Shown here in pieces: positions 33,934 to 43,717 of a stretch of 64,000 nucleotides of DNA. The position numbers and the translations under genes were made by a program. The stretch comes from Alisma plantago-aquatica (taxonomy: Eukaryota > Streptophyta > Magnoliopsida > Alismatales > Alismataceae). Within the stretch, counting starts at the first letter, position 1. Each line of letters begins with the position of its first letter. A model generated the notes under the pieces. It worked only from the letters and a program-made list of their open reading frames with translations. It was not told the DNA's origin and did not search any database. The DNA lies in the NCBI GenBank assembly GCA_963693085.1, contig OY856409.1:297976558-298040557 (forward strand). The letters are read 5' to 3'.

Positions 33934-34094
33934 ACCATATGCACGAGTAAACTTCTTTTCCAAGTAACATCATTCTTGGAAATCAATTAGTAATCAAATT
34001 ACATTGTGACATATGTCTTCAGGCTATTGAATACCTAAATATGTAATTTGAGTACGGTGTGACATATGTCTTCAGGCTATTGAATACCTAAATA
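33931..34094. repeat. Scrambled filler of short local copies at a deletion joint
   Basis: This ~160 bp stretch sits where the primer-binding site and the 3' half of the second Copia LTR should be. It is a patchwork of nearby pieces: 33931-33967 repeats 34110-34146; 33962-33977 repeats 35003-35018; 34006-34041 repeats 34059-34094; 34060-34080 is the reverse complement of 34979-34999; and 34047-34061 is the reverse complement of 33915-33929. This is typical of templated filler. Confidence 0.8.
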
Positions 34095-35045
34095 CTTTAG
34101 TAATCAATTAAAACCATATGCACGAGTAAACTTCTTTTCCAAGTAAATCCTATGTGTGTAACTCTCTAGGTCCCAAATTACATTGGCAATGAATGTTCAT
34201 AACTAATTTATGACATCCCAAGCAATGAGCAGTATCTAGAAACACATCATTGCTACCCAAGTAATTGGAAAGTTCAAGAACAACTTCAACCTACAATATA
34301 TGATCAATGTTATTGTGATCGAATAGTTCCTTTATGTTTGATATCTAGGTTGAACTCGAGGCATGGAATCATTATGCACCCAACGTTCAATCCATTTACT
34401 TGAACTAGAGAAGATTGTATGGGATGCATGTGAGATCACATATCACATATTGATCCACATGAATATGGCCATATGTTTCTCAATCTCGGTTCAAGTGGCC
34501 TGGATATCGATCTTTGGTAGGAGGGACAAATCCCATCTACATAATTCACAGTCAATCCCCATGTGTCATAATGTACCCAAGCATGACTTTTATGGCAACC
34601 CTCATTCAAGTTCACATTGGTTGATGTCAAAATTCATTGAACGACATGTGATTAGTGTAGTGACTTTAGGTCTAAGAACCACGATCACCACTATCACTAC
34701 GAGAGATAATTCTGACTACCATTTGATGGTCTCCATGTATCACTCTCAAGGCGAGTCTGTCCGGTACACTATTCTCTAACAAGTACCTATGTGTTTGACT
34801 TGATATCACATATGACTTGATATCACATACCGTGACTAATGAGACTCTATCATCAATCAACATACACTCTAGGCTTATGTATTATTGTTATCTATTTTTC
34901 TTCCATAGTTATATCTGACTAGGGACATAACAAGAATGTATGTACTCTTATCATACAAATGATCTCATTATTGAGGCCCATAGCCTGAAGACATATGTCA
35001 TTAAGTAACATCATTCTTTAGACATCTACTATGTATGTGTCAACA
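34038..35045 (+). repeat. Inverted repeat, left arm (1008 bp)
   Basis: It is the reverse complement of 37382-38389 with paired positions summing to 72427 throughout. I noticed only a few substitutions, for example one residue in the 138-codon frame at 34363-34779 versus 38064-37648. Confidence 0.93.
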
Positions 35046-35160
35046 TCTCATGATTGAGACAAACATAATAGATGGAATTACCCTTATCATTATCAAATCA
35101 GGTATCTAGTGCCCCATTACAATCATCATATTCTTATTTCTATGGGCATACATATCAACA
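34078..35160 (-). mobile_element. Copia LTR fragment, second copy (first ~1.08 kb)
   Basis: On the minus strand it starts TGTTGATATGTATGCCC at 35160 and follows the LTR at 24506-22468 segment by segment for about 1080 bp ('ttgaatacctaaatactttag' at 34079 matches 23437), then stops at the filler. No polypurine tract precedes 35160, so it is the 5' LTR of the truncated second copy. The ORF 34363-34779 lies within it and is not a gene. Confidence 0.8.
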
Positions 35161-35448
35161 AGTATATTGTTTTTATCTCTAAAGTTACTAGATCTTAAGC
35201 AGATAGTCATTAGACATCTTTCAATTCTTATGTAAGAAGAAATTCTAATTTTCCACCACGACAAGAACAATAGGTCAAGGAAGTGACACAATACTATGAA
35301 GCATGTAAGGGCACTGACCATTCTACCTTGGGTTGAAATATTCTTTTGATGTTGTGATGAGCAATGTTGCAGTTCAAGGATACAAAAATTAGATGGAAGA
35401 TATAAATTGTATCATTATAATTCCTATAGAAAGGTATTACAATCCCAA
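35161..35448 (+). other. Flank between Copia LTR fragment and LARD LTR
   Basis: 288 bp without recognised coding or LTR sequence, present again at 38665-38952. It should be the DNA into which the LARD-like element inserted. It may be part of the Athila gag found again at 55690, but the match is too weak to claim. Confidence 0.35.
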
Positions 35449-35878
35449 TGTGATAACCTAGATTTTCTCTCTCATTCATTAGATTCCATATTATACTCAA
35501 CAACCCCCCTCACCCATACCTTGATTACCTTAGTGTCACATTATGCTTAATGGATGGATTGACTTTGATTAAATATCACTTTGTACCTATGTGTGACTCT
35601 AATTTGAGTTTTGAGCTAAGTGTCATAATTATTATGTATAATCCTCTTGCAATCCAAATTGAATCCTTTTAATGAGTTCTTCTGCTTTGATCTATTTCTC
35701 ATGTTGTAGAGAATTCAATTACATTTTCAACGAAACAAAAATGGCATCCTTTATACTATCATAGCACAAGATATGGCCTTTGGAAGTTGCAATTTTGATC
35801 TTTGTTTTATATGGATTTTATCTTACTTTTTCACCCTGATTGGGCCCAAACTGGATGTCAGCCCAATTAAGGGAGGCG
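35449..35878 (+). mobile_element. LARD-like element 5' LTR, first 430 bp
   Basis: It starts TGTGATAACC and is collinear with the first ~430 bp of the 3' LTR at 52717-53148, for example 'ggattgactttgattaaatatcactttgtac' and 'gatctttgttttatatggattttatcttac'. It is interrupted at AAGGGAGGCG by the LINE and resumes at 47381. Duplicated at 38953-39382. Confidence 0.9.
35869..35878 (+). other. Target-site duplication of the LINE, left (AAGGGAGGCG)
   Basis: AAGGGAGGCG ends the LTR segment here and recurs at 39373-39382 and, after the LINE poly(A), at 47371-47380. The As may belong partly to the tail; at least 8 bp (GGGAGGCG) are a true duplication. Confidence 0.85.
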
Positions 35879-37384
35879 ACATCAATAGAATATATAGGAG
35901 TGTAAAAGAAGACCCATTCACAAGTCCTTGAAGGAGTTGGCAACTACAAGCAGCATGACTTCTCACCTCTAGATAAGATCGATGGTAAGAGGTTCATCAC
36001 CATAGATGACGACATAGATGAGGTGATGGAAAATCATGGGGCACACTGCCATCCTCTAGGTGATGGGCAAGAGGCCATATTATTATCATCTACTTGCATG
36101 AATCAAGTGGGTGTGGAAGCCTAAAGGAAGATTTGATCTATATTCCAAGTCGGATCAGTTCTTCTTACTTAGATTCAATGCTTCTAAAGATAAAGAGAAC
36201 ATCATCAAAGGTGGACCTCGTTGGTTCGATGGAAGATTGGTGGTCATGAAGGATTATAAGACAAATGATGATCTACAAAAAGATAATTTTAGCATGATTC
36301 CAATCTGGATTAATATGCCAAGCATGGGGAGGAACTGGTCTCCACGTGATGTGGGCATTGTTACCAGTGGCATGGGTAAACTTCTTCATATTGAATTCAA
36401 ATGAATAGGACAAGAATCACTAGGTGAGGCCCATGCCTTGGTTGAGATCGATGTTGATGAAGAACCACCGGAGGACGTATGAGTCAATATGCCAAAGCGT
36501 GAGGCTGCAACAGTGGCAATCAAATATGATCACATACCTATGAGATGCCCACATGGTAAAGTTTGTGGGCACGATGAACATGATTGTCCCCTAAAGGTGA
36601 GTGTTGAAGACACTGCCCAGACTAATAAATAATAGAAGAAACAAGAATGGAGAATCACAGCTAATAAGAAGACATACAAGGGTGATAAATGGACTAACAT
36701 CCCACCAATTCCTGTCAGTAATAGATTCGAGAATCTAAATTATGAAGACGATGAACCTGTATTGGAGGTGACACCTGAAAAGATTCCTGTGTCTAAATCA
36801 AATGAGAAATAGGTTGATGCACCTGACAACATAGCTACTGAAGTGATTTCCAATTGTGACGGCAACACATCCACTGGTAAGCATGCTGTTGCACCTATCA
36901 ATACAAATTTTGAAGCTTGTGACACTCCATACACTACACCAACCACTACAGGTGCTGAGGGAAGTGGCACGGAAGAAGGTGAGTTCTGTGATACACCTAG
37001 GTTGAAGAAGATATCAGGTAAGAAGACTAGAGTGGAAGGGCTACATTGCACTCAATCTTCTAGCAAAGGTCATTAATGACCATTCTTATGACCAATGTTT
37101 GTGATTCAGGGAAACCACGCAAAAAGAGGGAGGTGAGAAGATTAGTAATTGAATCAAATGCCTCAATTGTAGTCTTATTGAGACAAAGATCAAAAGGCAT
37201 ATGAATAATCTTGCTAAAAAACTTTTACCTAGTAGATAGAGATGGTTGACTAACCATGACTATGATGCAAATGGTCACATATGAATTGGACGGAATCCAA
37301 AAACATGGGATATTAGATTTAACTCCGTGGATGATCGACAAATCACCTTAAACTATACCAATAAAGGTGGGCTAATCATAATGT
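35879..37384 (+). pseudogene. LINE (L1 type) 5' part, extra truncated copy
   Basis: This copy of the LINE carries ORF1 and the first ~300 bp of ORF2, then is cut by the inverted repeat at 37382. The ORF1 core at 36111-36404 reads WKPKGRFDLYSKSDQFFLLRF and KGGPRWFDGRLVVMKDY. This is the DUF4283 domain of plant LINE ORF1 proteins, an RNA-binding part of the retroelement particle. A TGA near 36404 and others follow. A zinc-knuckle-like segment (CPHGKVCGHDEHDC, 36549-36590) has Gly in place of the second Cys. The Thr/Gly-rich tail ends at 37076. ORF2 starts near 37080 with KREVRRLVIESNASIVVLL. Confidence 0.85.
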
Positions 37385-38389
37385 TGACACATACATAGTA
37401 GATGTCTAAAGAATGATGTTACTTGATGACATATGTCTTCAGGCTATGGGCCTCAATAATGAGATCATTTGTATGATAAGAGTACATACATTCTTGTTAT
37501 GTCCCTAGTCAGATATAACTATGGAAGAAAAATAGATAACAATAATACATAAGCCTAGAGTGTATGTTGATTGATGATAGAGTCTCATTAGTCACGGTAT
37601 GTGATATCAAGTCATATGTGATATCAAGTCAAACACATAGGTACTTGTTAGAGAATAGTGTACCAGACAGACTCGCCTTGAGAGTGATACATGGAGACCA
37701 TCAAATGGTAGTCAGAATTATCTCTCGTAGTGATAGTGGTGATCGTGGTTCTTAGACCTAAAGTCACTACACTAATCACATGTCGTTCAATGAATTTTGA
37801 CATCAACCAATGTGAACTTGAATGAGGGTTGCCATAAAAGTCATGCTTGGGTACATTATGACACATGGGGATTGACTGTGAATTATGTAGATGGGATTTG
37901 TCCCTCCTACCAAAGATCGATATCCAGGCCACTTGAACCGAGATTGAGAAACATATGGCCATATTCATGTGGATCAATATGTGATATGTGATCTCACATG
38001 CATCCCATACAATCTTCTCTAGTTCAAGTAAATGGATTGAACGTTGGGTGCATAATGATTCCATGCCTCGAGTTCAACCTAGATATCAAACATAAAGGAA
38101 CTATTCGATCACAATAACATTGATCATATATTGTAGGTTGAAGTTGTTCTTGAACTTTCCAATTACTTGGGTAGCAATGATGTGTTTCTAGATACTGCTC
38201 ATTGCTTGGGATGTCATAAATTAGTTATGAACATTCATTGCCAATGTAATTTGGGACCTAGAGAGTTACACACATAGGATTTACTTGGAAAAGAAGTTTA
38301 CTCGTGCATATGGTTTTAATTGATTACTAAAGTATTTAGGTATTCAATAGCCTGAAGACATATGTCACACCGTACTCAAATTACATATT
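37382..38389 (-). repeat. Inverted repeat, right arm (1008 bp)
   Basis: Inverted copy of 34038-35045. It starts at the joint with truncated LINE sequence (shared bases ATG at 37381-37383) and ends in the filler at 38390. Confidence 0.93.
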
Positions 38390-38457
38390 CACACCGTACT
38401 CAAATTACATATTCACACCGTACTCAATAAAAGTGTTTAATATTCACACCGTACTCG
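38390..38457. repeat. Filler DNA at the second joint (repeated ATTCACACCGTACTC)
   Basis: Between the inverted arm and the second direct copy lie 68 bp built from repeats of 33913-33930 in the + orientation. A 24-nt unit (CACACCGTACTCAAATTACATATT) occurs twice in succession at 38367-38414, then 'cacaccgtactcaataaaa', then 'gtgttta' as at 33817, then 'atattcacaccgtactc' again. Confidence 0.85.
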
Positions 38458-38952
38458 TACAAATGATCTCATTATTGAGGCCCATAGCCTGAAGACATAT
38501 GTCATCAAGTAACATCATTCTTTAGACATCTACTATGTATGTGTCAACATCTCATGATTGAGACAAACATAATAGATGGAATTACCCTTATCATTATCAA
38601 ATCAGGTATCTAGTGCCCCATTACAATCATCATATTCTTATTTCTATGGGCATACATATCAACAAGTATATTGTTTTTATCTCTAAAGTTACTAGATCTT
38701 AAGCAGATAGTCATTAGACATCTTTCAATTCTTATGTAAGAAGAAATTCTAATTTTCCACCACGACAAGAACAATAGGTCAAGGAAGTGACACAATACTA
38801 TGAAGCATGTAAGGGCACTGACCATTCTACCTTGGGTTGAAATATTCTTTTGATGTTGTGATGAGCAATGTTGCAGTTCAAGGATACAAAAATTAGATGG
38901 AAGATATAAATTGTATCATTATAATTCCTATAGAAAGGTATTACAATCCCAA

Positions 38953-39382
38953 TGTGATAACCTAGATTTTCTCTCTCATTCATTAGATTCCATATTATAC
39001 TCAACAACCCCCCTCACCCATACCTTGATTACCTTAGTGTCACATTATGCTTAATGGATGGATTGACTTTGATTAAATATCACTTTGTACCTATGTGTGA
39101 CTCTAATTTGAGTTTTGAGCTAAGTGTCATAATTATTATGTATAATCCTCTTGCAATCCAAATTGAATCCTTTTAATGAGTTCTTCTGCTTTGATCTATT
39201 TCTCATGTTGTAGAGAATTCAATTACATTTTCAACGAAACAAAAATTGCATCCTTTATACTATCATAGCACAAGATATGGCCTTTGGAAGTTGCAATTTT
39301 GATCTTTGTTTTATATGGATTTTATCTTACTTTTTCACCCTGATTGGGCCCAAACTGGATGTCAGCCCAATTAAGGGAGGCG
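38953..39382 (+). mobile_element. LARD-like 5' LTR start, duplicated copy
   Basis: Copy of 35449-35878 within the direct duplication. This is the copy in native continuity with the full LINE and the rest of the 5' LTR at 47381. Confidence 0.9.
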
Positions 39383-40576
39383 ACATCAATAGAATATATA
39401 GGAGTGTAAAAGAAGACCCATTCACAAGTCCTTGAAGGAGTTGGCAACTACAAGCAGCATGACTTCTCACCTCTAGATAAGATCGATGGTAAGAGGTTCA
39501 TCACCATAGATGACGACATAGATGAGGTGATGGAAAATCATGGGGCACACTGCCATCCTCTAGGTGATGGGCAAGAGGCCATATTATTATCATCTACTTG
39601 CATGAATCAAGTGGGTGTGGAAGCCTAAAGGAAGATTTGATCTATATTCCAAGTCGGATCAGTTCTTCTTACTTAGATTCAATGCTTCTAAAGATAAAGA
39701 GAACATCATCAAAGGTGGACCTCGTTGGTTCGATGGAAGATTGGTGGTCATGAAGGATTATAAGACAAATGATGATCTACAAAAAGATAATTTTAGCATG
39801 ATTCCAATCTGGATTAATATGCCAAGCATGGGGAGGAACTGGTCTCCACGTGATGTGGGCATTGTTACCAGTGGCATGGGTAAACTTCTTCATATTGAAT
39901 TCAAATGAATAGGACAAGAATCACTAGGTGAGGCCCATGCCTTGGTTGAGATCGATGTTGATGAAGAACCACCGGAGGACGTATGAGTCAATATGCCAAA
40001 GCGTGAGGCTGCAACAGTGGCAATCAAATATGATCACATACCTATGAGATGCCCACATGGTAAAGTTTGTGGGCACGATGAACATGATTGTCCCCTAAAG
40101 GTGAGTGTTGAAGACACTGCCCAGACTAATAAATAATAGAAGAAACAAGAATGGAGAATCACAGCTAATAAGAAGACATACAAGGGTGATAAATGGACTA
40201 ACATCCCACCAATTCCTGTCAGTAATAGATTCGAGAATCTAAATTATGAAGACGATGAACCTGTATTGGAGGTGACACCTGAAAAGATTCCTGTGTCTAA
40301 ATCAAATGAGAAATAGGTTGATGCACCTGACAACATAGCTACTGAAGTGATTTCCAATTGTGACGGCAACACATCCACTGGTAAGCATGCTGTTGCACCT
40401 ATCAATACAAATTTTGAAGCTTGTGACACTCCATACACTACACCAACCACTACAGGTGCTGAGGGAAGTGGCACGGAAGAAGGTGAGTTCTGTGATACAC
40501 CTAGGTTGAAGAAGATATCAGGTAAGAAGACTAGAGTGGAAGGGCTACATTGCACTCAATCTTCTAGCAAAGGTCA
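39383..40576 (+). pseudogene. LINE ORF1 (DUF4283 plus degenerate zinc knuckle)
   Basis: This is ORF1 of the L1-type LINE in the copy joined to ORF2. The DUF4283 domain is at 39615-39908 (KSDQFFLLRFNASKDK, KGGPRWFDGRLVVMKDY, MIPIWINMPSMGRNW). It continues with AHALVEIDVDEEPPEDV and the knuckle near 40053-40094, where the second Cys ligand is Gly. The tail from 40347 is acidic and Thr-rich and ends VEGLHCTQSSSKGH at 40580. In-frame stops occur near 39906, 39983, 40133 and 40313. ORF1 proteins of plant L1 elements bind element RNA. This copy is inactive. Confidence 0.85.
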
Positions 40577-40589
40577 TTAATGACCATTC

Positions 40590-42680
40590 TTATGACCAAT
40601 GTTTGTGATTCAGGGAAACCACGCAAAAAGAGGGAGGTGAGAAGATTAGTAATTGAATCAAATGCCTCAATTGTAGTCTTATTGAGACAAAGATCAAAAG
40701 GCATATGAATAATCTTGCTAAAAAACTTTTACCTAGTAGATAGAGATGGTTGACTAACCATGACTATGATGCAAATGGTCACATATGAATTGGACGAAAT
40801 CCAAAAACATGGGATATTAGATTTAACTCCGTGGATGATCGACAAATCACCTTAAACTATACCAATAAAGGTGGGCTAATCATAATGCTGATGGTTATTT
40901 ATGCTAGAAATTTCTCTCAACAACGTACTAGACTTTGGGATGCTTTGATTAACATTAGTAACTCGATCACTAATCCATGGTTAGTGATAGGTGACTTCAA
41001 CAAAATAAGGAAACGGACAGAGAAAGTAGGAGGTAGAGAAGTTCCCTCTCGAATCATCAATTCTTCCAATACTATAGTTGATAACTCTTATCTTACCGAA
41101 CTACCATCTGTTGGTAATGAAATATTCACATGGCACAATAAGCAAGGGACAGCTAAATGGATCGCATGTAAGCTTGATCAAGCATTAGTTAATTATACTT
41201 GGTTAAGTAGATTTCCTAGATCCAAAATGAAACTAAAAACTTGTGAGTTCTCAGATAATTCAGCAATAAATGTCAACCTCAAAGAGTTGGCTATGAAGAA
41301 AAGGCCTTTTCTCTTCTTAAACTTCTTGATGGAGTGGCCCAGTTGCAGAGACTTAACTACCAGTGCCTGGAACACACAATATAAAGGCAATCCTCTCTTC
41401 AAACTCACACAAATGATTAATTTTGTTAAAATTGATCCCAAGAAATGGCCGAAGGAATTTGTTAATCTAAACAACTTAATCATTCAGGAAAGGATGGAAA
41501 TGAATGGCATTGCTTCTTCACTAAGAAGAAATCCACTAGACGATGAAATTATCAAAGCTGAGAAGACCATTTTTAATATACTAGAAGCTCTCTCCAAAGT
41601 TGAAGAGAAATATTTTTGGCAACATAGTAGACTTGAATGGATAGATATTGGTGATAAAAACACCAAGATATACCACACTACTGTCAAAAGGCGTGATGCC
41701 ATCAATACAATAACTGAGCTGTTTGATGTTGCAAGTAATATCTTGAACGATGAAAGGAGCATTTCTACTGAAACACTGGCTTTCTTTGAAGGTCTCTACA
41801 ATCAATCTTCACCTTACCATTCAATTCCTGACTACAATTGGATTGCTCGGGTCACTGATGAGGAGAATGAAGTCTTGTGCAAGATTTTGAATATGCAGGA
41901 GATCAAAGATGCAACCTGGTCCATTGGAGCTCACATATGTCCTGGACCTAATGGCTTCAATGGGTATTTTTTAGAGAAAACTGGAATCTTATTAAAGAAG
42001 ATCTTACTAATCATGTTCAATGGTTCTTCCAAGGTAGCACCAAGGTACACCAAGTTAACCATGTTTTTCTTGATCTCATTCCTGAAAAAGAAAGGGTGGC
42101 ACCGCCAATTGATTTCTGACATTGTTGATCCATGCTTTATAAAATCATTGCCAAGGTTATCACTAGAAGGTTGTTCCTTATTCTTCCAAAACTCATTTCT
42201 ATACATCAAGGTGCCTTCGTTAATGGGCGAAGCATTGAGGATTGCTCAATGCTTGCTGCATAATTTAATTTAAACTTCAACCGTAAGCATAGCTCACCCT
42301 CAACTTGTGTGAGATTGGACATCACCAAAGAATTTGATTATGTAAGATGGCCGTATCTTTGGAAGTTCCTTAGTGAAATGGATTTTTCTAATCGATGGAT
42401 ATCTACGATTAAGAAGTGTGTCGAAACTCCATCTTTCTCTCTATTGCTCGACGGTAGTTCTATGGGATTCTTCAAAAACACCAATGGCCTTCAACAGGGT
42501 GATCCCTTATCACCCTTCCTATTCACTATTGCCATGGAAGGTCTAAGCAGAAGAATAGAAAATGCTAATAACCAAGGGTCGATAAAAACCTTCTCCGTAA
42601 GTCATACTAAGGTAATGAGCCATCTGTTATTCATTGATGATGTACTTATCTTTGTTGAAGGTAGAAGAAAAAGCTTATAG
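40590..42680 (+). pseudogene. LINE ORF2: endonuclease and reverse transcriptase
   Basis: The frame starts near 40590 with KREVRRLVIESNASIVVLL, followed by the endonuclease (exonuclease-endonuclease-phosphatase fold). The 480-codon open stretch 40831-42273 holds WLVIGDFNKIRKRTEKVGG (conserved GDFN), FTWHNKQGTAKWIACKLDQAL, and FSDNSAI near 41248-41268, where SDH is usual, so the catalytic His is Asn. Reverse transcriptase starts near 41930 (CPGPNGFNGYFL). After a frameshift near 42260 it continues at 42309-42680 with GLQQGDPLSPFLF and HLLFIDDVLIF, which retains the catalytic Asp pair. ORF2 nicks the target and copies the RNA at the nick. Stops near 40738 and 40785, the frameshift and the His change make it inactive. 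Confidence 0.92.
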
Positions 42681-43717
42681 AACTTGAAGAAGTTTCTCCT
42701 AGAGTTTGGGAAGGTATCAAGTATGAAACACAATCCTCATAAGACTAACATCTTCTTCTCCAAGTCATGTAGAAATAAAGAAAGATTAATTAGTGCTATT
42801 GGTATTCAATGAGGGGAATGGCCGACCAAATATCTTGAATTTCCCTTGGCTGGGGGAAATCTAAGATAGAAACATTTCCATGAATTCCTTGAAAAGATTA
42901 AGGACATGATTGGCAGATGGCTAGGAACTAAGATCTCAATGTTTGGTTATCTGATTCTCATCAACCACTATTCTATGGGCCTGATAAATAACTGCCTCAA
43001 GCTAGGTGATATATCTTATCCAGCTCTACATCGAATGGAGATACTAATGAGTGACTTCATTTGGAATAATTATGTCCATGCAGCTAGTTGGAGTAAACTT
43101 TCTTACCCAAAGGATGAAGGTGGTCTCAAATTAAAGAATCTCTCTGAGTTAGCTAACTTCCACACTTTGAAGAGAATAAAAAACTATTGTTCAACGATAG
43201 AACATGGAATATATGGATGCGTAAAAGATATGGATTGAACCTCAATACAAATCTACAATGGTGTTCATCTACTATCTGGAGAAGAATGACAAAGCTCTGG
43301 CTAAATTTCCATATCGTAGATGATAAGGTTTTATGGGAGTTATGCAGACAAAAGCAAGAGGTGGACAATTCGTTCATAAGTATCTGGGCCAAGCTACATC
43401 AACCTAGATGGAGACTCACAACTTTTAGAACTTTTAAAAACCTATTACCTACCATGGATAAGATTAAAGCTTGGAACCCAAATGTTGATAGTTTGTGTTG
43501 CTTCTGCAAAAACACTGAGGAAAGCATTGATCATCTCTTTGGTGAATGTTCTTATAGGGAATACCTCTGGACTTGAACACAATTGAAACTCAACACCAGG
43601 AAATCTTCTTCCCTAATCAATTTCTTGGCAAAAGATAGCAAGAAAGATTCAACAAACCATATCATGAAGTCATGGGCTATTAATGACTGTATGCATTTAG
43701 TTTGGCATGAGCGCAAT
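42681..43717 (+). pseudogene. LINE ORF2: RT thumb and zf-RVT region, interrupted
   Basis: Continuing ORF2, the frame 42906-43238 reads GRWLGTKISMFGYLILINHY and HAASWSKLSYPKDEGGLKLK, a segment found after RT in plant LINEs. The frame 43187-43576 contains the zf-RVT zinc-binding domain: WRLTTFRTFKNLLPT and LCCFCKNTEESIDHLFGECSY, with the Cys-X2-Cys and His ligands visible. The frame runs on to VWHERN at 43700-43717 and is then split by a solo LTR; it resumes at 47067 with NKKHGA. Stops near 42678 and 43575 and frame changes are present. Confidence 0.88.

Larger units (their letters stand above)
34954..37384 (+). repeat. Direct duplication, copy 1 (2431 bp)
   Basis: Every position matches 38458-40888 at an offset of exactly 3504. 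It holds the end of the Copia LTR fragment, 290 bp of flank, the first 430 bp of the LARD 5' LTR and the first ~1.5 kb of the LINE. I saw only isolated differences (35001-35003 'tta' versus 'tca', a G/T near 35753, a G/A near 37292). Confidence 0.95.
38458..40888 (+). repeat. Direct duplication, copy 2 (2431 bp)
   Basis: Second copy of 34954-37384. Here the LINE continues uninterrupted past 40888 into ORF2, so this copy has the original downstream context. Confidence 0.95.

Noticed and set aside
34363..34779. 138-codon ORF present twice in inverted orientation, apparently conserved
   Set aside because: It lies in Copia LTR sequence; its conservation reflects a recent duplication, not selection, and the equivalent LTR stretches at 3000-3500 and 23700-24100 are not open in the same way.
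36740..37051. 103-codon minus-strand ORF, duplicated at 40244-40555
   Set aside because: It is antisense to the Thr-rich tail of LINE ORF1 and has no family resemblance.
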